This document shows positions 27,132-35,341 of a stretch of DNA of 64,000 bases, in pieces. Origin of the DNA: Haloarcula amylolytica JCM 13557 (GTDB taxonomy: Archaea > Halobacteriota > Halobacteria > Halobacteriales > Haloarculaceae); NCBI RefSeq assembly GCF_000336615.1, contig NZ_AOLW01000011.1, positions 49,035 through 113,034 of the forward strand, in the 5' to 3' direction. A model generated the notes under the pieces. It had not been told where the DNA came from, made no database searches, and saw only the letters and a list, made by a program, of their open reading frames with translations. The stretch's first letter is position 1; each line of letters starts with the position of its first letter. Made by a program: the position numbers and the translations under genes.

Positions 27132-28379
27132 ATGTCGAGCGAAGGTACCTCACCAGACAGTAGTGTGGGAATCGACCGTTCACGGAGACAGTTCATCGCC
27201 GCCGCCGGCGCGGCCGGCGCGCTTGGCCTCGCTGGCTGCCAAGGTGGATCAACAGGTGGCGAGGAGGCAGTGACCGTTGCGAGCCTGAATCCAATGACTG
27301 GCCCGTTCAGCTCTCTCGGGCCAGGCCAGCGCACTGGGGCTGAACTCGCTGTAGCAGAAATAAACGACACCGACGACTACGACTTCGAGTTCGAGTTGGT
27401 GACGGGCGACACAGAAACCGAGGCCGGGGCCGCACAGTCCGAGGCCCAGCGTGTCGTCCAGGAAGAGGGGGCAGAGTTCGTGTTCGGTGCGATTTCCAGC
27501 TCCGTTGCGCTCGGGCTGAACGACTTTGCCGGGCAATCTGAGCATATCTACTTCCCCGGCGGCGCAGCGGTGCCGATCACCGGGTCCGCCTGCAACGAAT
27601 GGGTGTTCCGCTTTGAAACGAATACTGCACAGATCGCCGAGGCGATATCGGCGTATTCAGTCAACAATCTGGGGAACAACGTCTGGTTCCACTACGCGGA
27701 CTACGCGTACGGCGACTCGGTGTACAACCGCACGAGCAGACGAATGGAGAACGCCAGCGACGACTACACCGAGGTCGGGACATCAACGTCGGAGTTGGGT
27801 GCCAGCAACTACGGTTCGTTCATCACGCAGATCAGCAACTCCGACGCTGACGTGGTCGTGTTGGGGATGACCGGTGGTGATCTGGTGAACTTCACCAACC
27901 AGGCCGCAGATCAGGGCCTCACCGACCAGATGGCTGTTGTCGGTCCGACCCAGACGTTCCAGAGCGTCCGTGCCGGGACCGGGTCGAACAGCGTCGGCAC
28001 CTTCGGCGGCGCTCGGTATGACCCCTCGCTCGAGACCGGGGACAATCAGGCATTCGTCGAGGCCTACGCCAGCGAGAACGACAGAGAGCCCGGCAACTTC
28101 GCCCGCGTCGGCTACGACTCGATGCGGCTGATGGCCAAAGGAATGAACGAAGCCGGGAGCACCGAACCGGGGGATGTCCGGGACGCCCTCGAAGGAGGCA
28201 CGTTCACGACAGTGCTGGGGGACATCACGCTTCGGGAGAGCGATCACCAGGCCACCAATCCGACGTGGATGGCCGAACTCGTCGCGGGCGATGGCGACAC
28301 AGCGGATGTCGAACTCCTCGAGCAGGTCCCGGGTTCGGAGACGCTGCCACCGGCCAGTGACCTCGGCTGTGAGATGTAG
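27132..28379 (+). CDS. Liv-type ABC transporter substrate-binding lipoprotein
   Basis: A 415-aa periplasmic-binding-fold lipoprotein of the branched-chain amino-acid/amide family. The signal RSRRQFIAAAGAAGALGLAGC combines a twin-arginine motif with a lipobox Cys, so it is exported folded and lipid-anchored. The type I binding fold starts at VASLNPMTGPFSSLGPGQ. I chose ATG 27132 because the frame upstream overlaps the acylase gene. It leads a four-gene operon with a fused permease and two ATPases. Ligands in this family include Leu/Ile/Val, amides, urea and aromatic acids; which one applies is not visible. Confidence 0.92.
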   Translation: MSSEGTSPDSSVGIDRSRRQFIAAAGAAGALGLAGCQGGSTGGEEAVTVASLNPMTGPFSSLGPGQRTGAELAVAEINDTDDYDFEFELVTGDTETEAGAAQSEAQRVVQEEGAEFVFGAISSSVALGLNDFAGQSEHIYFPGGAAVPITGSACNEWVFRFETNTAQIAEAISAYSVNNLGNNVWFHYADYAYGDSVYNRTSRRMENASDDYTEVGTSTSELGASNYGSFITQISNSDADVVVLGMTGGDLVNFTNQAADQGLTDQMAVVGPTQTFQSVRAGTGSNSVGTFGGARYDPSLETGDNQAFVEAYASENDREPGNFARVGYDSMRLMAKGMNEAGSTEPGDVRDALEGGTFTTVLGDITLRESDHQATNPTWMAELVAGDGDTADVELLEQVPGSETLPPASDLGCEM

Positions 28380-28387
28380 GTAGTACG

Positions 28388-30412
28388 ATGGTTGCTGCCG
28401 ATTTCATCGAACAACTGCTGAATGGCCTCACCCTGGGGATGGTTTACGTCCTGCTAGCCGCCGGACTGTCGGTCATTTTCGGCGTGATGGACGTGATCAA
28501 CTTCTCCCATGGCGAACTGTTCGCGCTCGGCGCGTATTTCTCCCTCAGCATCATCGCGCCGTTCGGCGCGGGGACTGGGTTCTGGATCGCGATAGTGGTT
28601 GCACCGGTCGCCGTCGGTCTCATCGGTGCCGCTATCGAGCGAACGACTGTCCGACCGCTGTACGGTCGAGACCCGCTATATCACATTCTCCTGACGTTCG
28701 GGCTCGTGCTCGTAATCAACGACGGCATCCGTCTTATCTGGGGGACACAGCAACGACAGCTGGCTGTCCCGGAGTATCTGAGCCGACCAGTGTCCATACT
28801 GGGCGTCCAGGTGTCCGTGTACAATTATTTCATGATCGTCTTTGCGGCGCTGCTCGCGGTAGTGACGTGGTACCTGCTGAACCGGACGAAGTACGGGATG
28901 ATCATCCGTGCCGGATCGCAGGACCGTGAAATGGTCCGCAACGTGGGTATCGACATCGACCAGTACTACACGCTGGTCTTCGGTGTCGGTGCGGCGCTCG
29001 CTGCTGTCGCCGGGATCGTCCTCGGCGGCTACCAGAACGTGAACACCGGGATGGGGAACAGCGTCATCATCCCGGCGTTCGTTGTCGTCGTCCTCGGCGG
29101 CCTCGGTAGCTTCAGGGGTGCCGTCTTCGGCGGGTTGCTCGTCGGTGTCGTCCAGACGCTGATGCGGGCCTACAATGGGTCTGTCGTGGCAACGGTCGGA
29201 GACGTCACGCTGAGCGTTCCCAATCTCGAGGGGTTGACTGTGTACCTGCTCATGATCGCCGTGTTGCTCGTGAAACCGCAAGGACTGTTCGGAACGCGAG
29301 GTGAAGAGTCGGAAAGCGAGGGCGAGATTCTCGTCGGGGGGTACGGCGGGGTACTGGCGGACAGCACGCGGGTACGGCTCGGCGGTATCGCCGTTGTCGC
29401 GCTCGCGCTCGCCCCACTCGCGATTCTGTTCATGGGCGACCAGTACTACCTCGTCGTTCTCAACGAGATCCTGATCTGGGCAATCTTCGCATTGAGTCTC
29501 GATATCGTGATGGGCTATGCCGGCCTGGTCCCGCTGGGCCACACCATGTTCTACGGCGTCGGTGCGTACACCGCCGCGCTCGTCATGTTGCACTATTCGC
29601 AGTCGGTTTTCGTCGTGTTGCTCGGGGCGATTCTCATCTGTGCCGTCCTAGCTTGGATCGTCGGCAGCCTCTCGATTCGGGTGTCCGGCGTGTACTTCGC
29701 CATGATCACGCTGGCGTTCGCGGAGCTGCTCTACAGTGCTGTGTTCAAGTTCGACTTTACCGGCGGGAGCGACGGCCTGCTCGGCTTCGAGGCGTTCCTC
29801 GGATTCGGTACTATCGGGGCGTCGCTCTCGAACATCGAGTTCGGGCTCCTCGGCTACGAACTCGGACAGCAGTTCGTGTTCTACTATCTCGCCCTGCTCA
29901 TCGCCGTGCTGTCGCTCCTGTTCGCTCGGCGCATGATGAACGCGCCGTTTGGCAGTGTCCTGCAGTCGATTCGGGAAAGCGAGGAGCGAGCGGAGTTCAT
30001 CGGGTACGACGTCAACAGATACAAGCGCCGAGCGTTTGTCATCAGCGGCGGAATGGCTGGACTGGCTGGCGGCCTCCTCGCAGTTAGTCCATCGACTGTC
30101 ATCATTTCGCCGGACCAGACCCTCAACTGGATCCACTCTGGTGAAGTCATCGTCATTGCGCTGTTCGGCGGAATGGGGACACTGTACGGTCCCATGATCG
30201 GCTCCGGTGTCTTCTTCGGTGCCGAGGAGTTCCTCTCGTCGTACACCGACCAGTGGCGGCTTATCATCGGGACGATGTTCATCCTGTTCGTGCTGTTCGT
30301 CCCACGCGGTATCGTATCGATTCCGTCTCTCGTCGCACAACGGCTGGAGACGGCCAACAACGCGGACGGTCCTGTTGACATGGATGAGCCGGAAGTGAGA
30401 AGCGATGACTGA
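28388..30412 (+). CDS. fused LivH-LivM ABC permease
   Basis: A 674-aa membrane protein that contains both permeases of a Liv-type transporter. Residues 1 to about 300 are LivH-like (LLNGLTLGMVYVLLAAGLSV, VINFSHGELFALGAYF, multiple helices). After a charged linker near residues 300-318 (TRGEESESEGEI), residues 320-660 are LivM-like (LSLDIVMGYAGLVPLGHTMFYGVGAYTAA). In bacteria these are separate genes. No stop or frameshift separates the halves. The next gene overlaps by 8 nt. Confidence 0.93.
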   Translation: MVAADFIEQLLNGLTLGMVYVLLAAGLSVIFGVMDVINFSHGELFALGAYFSLSIIAPFGAGTGFWIAIVVAPVAVGLIGAAIERTTVRPLYGRDPLYHILLTFGLVLVINDGIRLIWGTQQRQLAVPEYLSRPVSILGVQVSVYNYFMIVFAALLAVVTWYLLNRTKYGMIIRAGSQDREMVRNVGIDIDQYYTLVFGVGAALAAVAGIVLGGYQNVNTGMGNSVIIPAFVVVVLGGLGSFRGAVFGGLLVGVVQTLMRAYNGSVVATVGDVTLSVPNLEGLTVYLLMIAVLLVKPQGLFGTRGEESESEGEILVGGYGGVLADSTRVRLGGIAVVALALAPLAILFMGDQYYLVVLNEILIWAIFALSLDIVMGYAGLVPLGHTMFYGVGAYTAALVMLHYSQSVFVVLLGAILICAVLAWIVGSLSIRVSGVYFAMITLAFAELLYSAVFKFDFTGGSDGLLGFEAFLGFGTIGASLSNIEFGLLGYELGQQFVFYYLALLIAVLSLLFARRMMNAPFGSVLQSIRESEERAEFIGYDVNRYKRRAFVISGGMAGLAGGLLAVSPSTVIISPDQTLNWIHSGEVIVIALFGGMGTLYGPMIGSGVFFGAEEFLSSYTDQWRLIIGTMFILFVLFVPRGIVSIPSLVAQRLETANNADGPVDMDEPEVRSDD

Positions 30413-31169
30413 GACTGTACTCGAAACGGACGGACTGACGAAGCGGTTCGGCAAGCTCACCGCCGTTGACGACGTGTCGCTGTCGGTTGCGGACGGTGAG
30501 TTCAGGAGCGTTATCGGGCCAAACGGGGCCGGGAAGACAACGACGTTTAACCTCATCACTGGCGCACTATCGCCGTCAGCGGGCGTCGTGCGGTTCAAAG
30601 GTGAGGACATCACTGACGTCGCGCCACACGAACGGGTTGGCCGCGGACTGGGCCGGTCGTTCCAGATTACGAACGTTTTCGGTGGTCTCACCGTTCGAGA
30701 AAACGTTCGGCTGGCAGCACAGTCCGTCCACAGTGACGATATCAACCCCGGCGAAGCGCTGTTCCGTGACAAGAACGGCTTCGACGAGATCGCGGAGCAA
30801 ACCGGGACAGTACTGGAACAGATCGGGCTCCAAGACAGGGCTGACGAGCACGCGGAGGCCTTGGCGTACGGCGATCAGCGACGACTCGAACTGGGGCTCG
30901 TGCTGGCGACAGACCCCGACCTCGTCATGCTCGACGAACCGACCGCAGGAATGAGTAGCGAGGAAACACAGGCCACGATGAACCTCATCGATGAGGTCCT
31001 CTCAGACCGGTCGTTGATGCTCATCGAACACGATATCGACCTCGTGATGCGTGTTTCGGACCGGATTACCGTCCTTACTCGCGGCGAAGAACTCGCAAGC
31101 GGGACACCCGACGAGATCGCAAACAACGAAGACGTCCGCGATGCGTACCTCGGTGGTGTCCGCGAATGA
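30405..31169 (+). CDS. livG: Liv-type ABC transporter ATPase LivG
   Basis: A 254-aa ATPase. Walker A is IGPNGAGKTTTFNLITG, the signature motif is changed to LAYGDQRRLELG (as usual in LivG), Walker B is LVMLDEPTAGMS and the switch His is in MLIEHDIDLVM. It couples ATP hydrolysis to import through the fused permease. It overlaps livF by 4 nt (ATGA). Confidence 0.95.
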   Translation: MTETVLETDGLTKRFGKLTAVDDVSLSVADGEFRSVIGPNGAGKTTTFNLITGALSPSAGVVRFKGEDITDVAPHERVGRGLGRSFQITNVFGGLTVRENVRLAAQSVHSDDINPGEALFRDKNGFDEIAEQTGTVLEQIGLQDRADEHAEALAYGDQRRLELGLVLATDPDLVMLDEPTAGMSSEETQATMNLIDEVLSDRSLMLIEHDIDLVMRVSDRITVLTRGEELASGTPDEIANNEDVRDAYLGGVRE

Positions 31170-31888
31170 CCGACCCGCTCCTCTCTCTCGAAGATGTCCG
31201 GGCCGGGTACGGGATGACCGAGGTGCTACAGGGCGTCTCGATGGATGTCGAACGCGGAAGCGTTGTGTCGCTGGTCGGGCGCAACGGCGTCGGCAAGACG
31301 ACGACGCTACGGTCGATTGTCGGGAACATCACCCCGACTGGTGGGTCAATAACGTTCAATGGCGACGATATCACGACACTCAACGCCGAGGCGACGATCC
31401 GGAGCGGCATCGGGTTCGTTCCCGAAGAGCGACGGATCTTCCCCGAGTTGACCGTCCGAGAGAACATCAGAATGGGCGAGATCGGCGCCGAGTCGCCTGA
31501 CGGGCCGTCAGTCGACGACGTGCTGGACATGTTCGAGAACCTCGCGGAGCGAGAACACAAGGACGGGTCGGTCCTTTCCGGTGGCGAACAGCAGATGCTC
31601 GCGGTCGGCCGTGCCCTGACTGCCGACCCGGATCTGTTGTTGCTTGACGAACCGACGGAAGGGCTCGCACCCTATGTCGTCCGACAGATAGAGGACCTTA
31701 TCCTCGAACTGAACGAACAGGGTATCACGGTGCTGGTTGTCGAGCAGAACATCCCGGTCGCACTGGCGGTCTCGGAGTACACGTACATCCTCGAAAAGGG
31801 CGAAATCGTCCACAAGGGGACTGCGGCGGAGATCCAGAACAACGAGGACGTACTCGACAGACACCTCGGCGTCGGTGTCACTGACTGA
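31166..31888 (+). CDS. livF: Liv-type ABC transporter ATPase LivF
   Basis: A 240-aa ATPase with Walker A LVGRNGVGKTTTLRSI, signature LSGGEQQMLAVGRAL, Walker B LLLLDEPTEGLAP and the LivF-typical VVEQNIPVALAVSEYTYILEKG. Last gene of the transporter operon; the downstream IclR gene is on the other strand 257 nt away. Confidence 0.95.
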   Translation: MTDPLLSLEDVRAGYGMTEVLQGVSMDVERGSVVSLVGRNGVGKTTTLRSIVGNITPTGGSITFNGDDITTLNAEATIRSGIGFVPEERRIFPELTVRENIRMGEIGAESPDGPSVDDVLDMFENLAEREHKDGSVLSGGEQQMLAVGRALTADPDLLLLDEPTEGLAPYVVRQIEDLILELNEQGITVLVVEQNIPVALAVSEYTYILEKGEIVHKGTAAEIQNNEDVLDRHLGVGVTD

Positions 31889-32145
31889 CTATGGCGACAA
31901 TCGCCGGGCGACGACCCGATCCCCGGTCACTTGCCGTATAGCGCAGGGCCCCGTTCGGGACGGGGCTTACCGACTATAGTTCGAACTCCATGCACCGAGC
32001 AGTAGCGACCATCAGTGTGTGAACATACCCCATGGCTCGTTCTATTCTATTGAATCGGTTTCTATCGTGTCAAAGCGTTATTCCGGAGGTATCGAGCGGT
32101 TTCACAGGTTTCTTGTCCAGAATGGCGGTGTTCGAGTCAGTAGAA

Positions 32146-32898
32146 CTACTGATACGAGAGATTCACCTGTAGCTCGCCGGAGATTCCACGGATGAGGTCC
32201 GTCAGTTCGTTTTCGATGCGTTCCGAGTCCAGCCGGTTCGCTGGTCCCGAGACGCTGATGGCACCGTACGTGTTGCCGGCGTTGTCTACCAGCGGGGCAC
32301 CGACGCCGGCCACGCCTTCGAGGAACTGGTCGATGCCGTAGGCGACGCCGCGGTCCTGAATCTCGTCGAGTTCTGCTTCGAGTTCCTGCCGATCCCGACC
32401 GTCGGGGAGAGGGTAGTCGTAGCTTTCGAGGATTGTCTCCCGCCGGTGTTCCGGCAACACTGAGAGGATTGCCATGCCACCAGCGAGCCTGTACAGTTCG
32501 GTGTACTGGCCGATCTGTGAGTTTGTCTGAATCGCCCGACTGCCGAGCGCTTTGGCCAGGAAGACCGCCTTTCCGTTCTCTTCGACGATCCACCACGCTT
32601 TCTCGTCGGTTTCGTCGGCTATCTCGTTCAGTTTCGGGGCGACCTCCTGGTACATTTCCTGTCGCTCGCGGACTTTCATCCCGATATCCAGAAACCGCAA
32701 GCTCAGCCGATACGCCTTGTTCTGGTCCTGGACGACGTAGCCTCGGCTCTGGAGTGTCGAGAGATGAACGTGGACTGTGCTCTTGGGCATCTCCACTCGC
32801 TCTGCCAGCTCAGTGACGCCGAGTGCCTGTTCCGTTTTCAGTGCTTCAATAATGTCCAGCACCCTCCCGGCGGACTCTATCGGGCCTTGTCCTGTCAT
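32146..32898 (-). CDS. IclR-family transcriptional regulator
   Basis: A 250-aa IclR protein. The winged helix is at residues 7-60 (ESAGRVLDIIEALKTEQALGVTELAERVEM, KSTVHVHLSTLQ). The effector domain ends with GNTYGAISVSGPANRL. It converges on the Liv operon, which it may regulate. Its own upstream region has a minus-strand TATA element and an ATTCAA/TTGAAT palindrome, a possible autoregulatory operator. Confidence 0.9.
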   Translation of the reverse strand: MTGQGPIESAGRVLDIIEALKTEQALGVTELAERVEMPKSTVHVHLSTLQSRGYVVQDQNKAYRLSLRFLDIGMKVRERQEMYQEVAPKLNEIADETDEKAWWIVEENGKAVFLAKALGSRAIQTNSQIGQYTELYRLAGGMAILSVLPEHRRETILESYDYPLPDGRDRQELEAELDEIQDRGVAYGIDQFLEGVAGVGAPLVDNAGNTYGAISVSGPANRLDSERIENELTDLIRGISGELQVNLSYQ

Positions 32899-32930
32899 AC
32901 GCGTATATTCGGCTAACTGTTTATAAAATT

Positions 32931-32947
32931 ATTCAACAAGATTGAAT
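32931..32947. promoter_or_regulatory. candidate IclR operator palindrome
   Basis: ATTCAA (32931-32936) and TTGAAT (32942-32947) are perfect arms with a 5-nt spacer, directly upstream of the minus-strand AT-rich TATA element (32920-32929) for the IclR gene. Size and spacing fit IclR-type operators. Binding is inferred only from position. Confidence 0.4.
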
Positions 32948-33428
32948 CATGTGCCCGGGGACTGTGCTATCAGGTGTATTCCCAGTGGCGTCGCGACGAC
33001 TGAACCATGATATACCTACCCAAAACTCGGCAATCCAGTAACCCTCCTAAATTCCGTCCGTTCCGTTTACGTACCTACTGACCACTGTATTGCCACTGAG
33101 AAACGGAGTAAGGCGGCGTCGTCCCGGTATTCTAGTGCCGGCCGATGCAGATGTCGGACGCTGGCACTTTTGCTGTACACCACGCTGTTCAATCAGCTTG
33201 AACTCGGCCGCAGCATACGAAATACAAATGAGAACATAGCGAGGATAGCAGCGTTACCGGGACTAGTCCTGTCACAGTCTCCCAGTCCGCTTCGATTCGC
33301 CTTGTTCGTGCTCAGCACTCTCCTTGCACAACCGCAATCACTTCTCGTATCGCCTCGATACTGGTCTGCTGCACTCCAACGCCGATACTATCACCTACAG
33401 CCGGTAACTCTCAGGCCGACTCTGAAAA

Positions 33429-33454
33429 AGATAACAGCCGTACGCCTGTTATCT
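33429..33454. repeat. inverted repeat with duplicated 15-nt motif
   Basis: AGATAACAG and CTGTTATCT form perfect 9-nt arms with an 8-nt spacer. The right part, GTACGCCTGTTATCT (33440-33454), is repeated exactly at 33707-33721, on the other side of the MITE-like element. The function is unknown: operator, terminator hairpin or element relic. Confidence 0.5.
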
Positions 33455-33582
33455 TATGGGCGTATCTCTGCGGTATGCGCGCTCCAGAGTCGCAGTGCAA
33501 CCATCCGGCCTGCAGTGAGGGTTGTTCACAGGTGTTGAATCTCAGTCAGGGTTACATCTGTCTCTCCGCTACTCTCGACCGC

Positions 33583-33669
33583 CTATAGTAGCCATTGAAA
33601 ATCAATGCACACCTGATCGCCCGACGGCAGTTCGATCAGTGTGTACATCGTTTCAATTATTACTATAGT
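33583..33669. mobile_element. MITE-like palindromic element, copy 1
   Basis: An 87-nt element with terminal inverted repeats beginning CTATAGTA and ATTGAAA, and an internal near-palindrome around CACACCTGATCG / CGATCAGTGTG. A second copy lies at 40966-41052 and differs at only 6 positions. It has no room for a transposase, so it would move in trans. Read on the minus strand, both copies keep one frame open ending in CIDFQ(W/R)LL and a stop formed by the terminal repeat, perhaps the 3-prime end of a parent transposase gene. Confidence 0.7.
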
Positions 33670-34079
33670 GAGACGTGTAGATAAGCCGACCACTCCGATA
33701 ATATCTGTACGCCTGTTATCTGAAGGCAACGCAGATGTCGTATTACGAAACACAGCGCCGTTGCGGTCCTGACGCCTCACAACGACAACAGTTCATATCG
33801 CAAGTGACTGCGCCTCGCTGGTGACTGCGTGAATACATTTCACATTACGAAACGAACTCCCATACTCGCTCGCAGAGCGGGAATATTGAATACTGAGTAA
33901 GCACGTCTCAGATAGTCTCGTCAGCCAGCCCTGCTCTCAGCGCGCTGTTAAAGCGGGTCCGTTCCGCGGTGCTTCCTCCCAGTGGCTCCTTGGGTATTCT
34001 CCCGGCCGTCACTACCACTGGGAACCCTTCACGGGTACTCTCAAGCCACATTCTATCGAGCGTTGCGGAATGAGCAAAA

Positions 34080-35210
34080 TCAGGCTGCAACCGGACTCTC
34101 TTCGTCGATTTCCGTTTCACTGTTCTTGATCGCAGTGCCGGAGTCTGCATCAAAGAGATGGATGACCTCCTCTGGGAACCGCAATCCGACCGTGACGCCA
34201 TTCCCGAGGTTTGACCCATCCTCGACGGTGACTGTATACTGCTGCCCGTCGATAGTCACGTACACATGAAACAGGTCCCCAAGTGGCTCGACGACGTCGA
34301 CGGTCGCGGTAACGGTCTGCTCCGGGCCAGTCGCGGTGCTGAGCTGAATATCTTCGGGCCGGACACCGAGGATGACTTCCTCGTACCCGTCGAGCTGGGC
34401 GGTGGTTTCAGCGGACAGCCCGTAGGTAAACTCCTGGTGCACTAGCGACCCGTCCTCGACAGCGGCAGGAATGAAGTTCATCGAGGGCGACCCGATGAAC
34501 CCGGCGACAAACCGATTGGCTGGACGGTGATAACACTCCAGTGGCGTTCCGACCTGCTGTAACACGCCGTCGTCCAGAATAGCGATACGGTCGCCCATCG
34601 TCATTGCCTCCGTCTGGTCGTGAGTAACGTAGATCGTTGTCACGTCGAGTTCGTTCTGGAGGCTCTTTAGTTCGGTCCGCATTTTCGTCCGGAGTTTGGC
34701 ATCCAGATTGCTCAGTGGCTCGTCCATCAAGAACACCGCTGGGTCCCGAACGATTGCTCTCCCGAGCGCCACCCGCTGTTGCTGGCCCCCAGATAGCTCC
34801 TTTGGCGGATCATCAAGCAAGTCCTCGATGCCCATCATCTCGGCTGTCTCGGTTACACGCTGTTCAATCGTTTCTGTATCCAGATCCGTCGTCATCTTCA
34901 ACCCGAACGACATGTTCTCCTCTGCGGTCATATGTGGATAGAGCGCGTAGTTCTGAAAGACCATCGCGATGTCGCGGTCACGGGGCTCGGTGCCGATAAC
35001 AGACTCGTCTCCGATCAGAATATCGCCCTCAGTCACCGTCTCAAGCCCGGCGACCATCCGCAAGGTTGTCGATTTTCCACAGCCGGACGGGCCGACCAGT
35101 ACCAGAAACTCGCCGTCGTTTAGCGACATATTCACCGTATCGACAGCGACAACCTCGTCGCTCCCGTCGGAAAACGTCTTGACAAGGTTATCGAGCTCTA
35201 ACTGTGCCAT
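34080..35210 (-). CDS. sugar ABC transporter ATPase (MalK/UgpC type)
   Basis: A 376-aa ATPase with a C-terminal TOBE regulatory domain. Walker A VGPSGCGKSTTLRMVAG, signature LSGGQQQRVALGRA, Walker B VFLMDEPLSNLDAKLR, switch YVTHDQTEAMTMGD; residues about 240-376 hold the TOBE/OB part (VILGVRPEDIQL). It energises carbohydrate uptake with the binding protein and two permeases encoded at 38995-42474. ATG 35210 (MAQLELDNL) is the family start; ten upstream codons are poorly supported. Confidence 0.93.
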   Translation of the reverse strand: MAQLELDNLVKTFSDGSDEVVAVDTVNMSLNDGEFLVLVGPSGCGKSTTLRMVAGLETVTEGDILIGDESVIGTEPRDRDIAMVFQNYALYPHMTAEENMSFGLKMTTDLDTETIEQRVTETAEMMGIEDLLDDPPKELSGGQQQRVALGRAIVRDPAVFLMDEPLSNLDAKLRTKMRTELKSLQNELDVTTIYVTHDQTEAMTMGDRIAILDDGVLQQVGTPLECYHRPANRFVAGFIGSPSMNFIPAAVEDGSLVHQEFTYGLSAETTAQLDGYEEVILGVRPEDIQLSTATGPEQTVTATVDVVEPLGDLFHVYVTIDGQQYTVTVEDGSNLGNGVTVGLRFPEEVIHLFDADSGTAIKNSETEIDEESPVAA

Positions 35211-35341
35211 GCGATACCTGTTATTGTTCCACAGAGACATATAATAGTTTGTGTTCTTCGATTATAGATGGGAACCTTTCATATACCTGGAGCGGGTTTG
35301 AGTTCGTATACGGGACTAGCGGTAGTGAAAAGAGCACAACT

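Larger units (their letters stand above)
32948..34079. other. 1.1-kb intergenic region without a supported gene
   Basis: No open frame here looks like a protein in composition or motifs. The region is less GC-rich than the genes, and holds a MITE-like element (33583-33669), a hairpin with a 15-nt motif repeated 267 nt later, and near 33908-34079 a minus-strand open stretch that may be a decayed gene end. It separates the Liv/IclR block from the sugar module and looks like a site of past insertions. Confidence 0.6.

Noticed and set aside
33170-33538. 122-codon plus-strand frame in the intergenic region
   Set aside because: Basic, low-complexity composition, no domain, no promoter spacing; unlike the acidic proteome.
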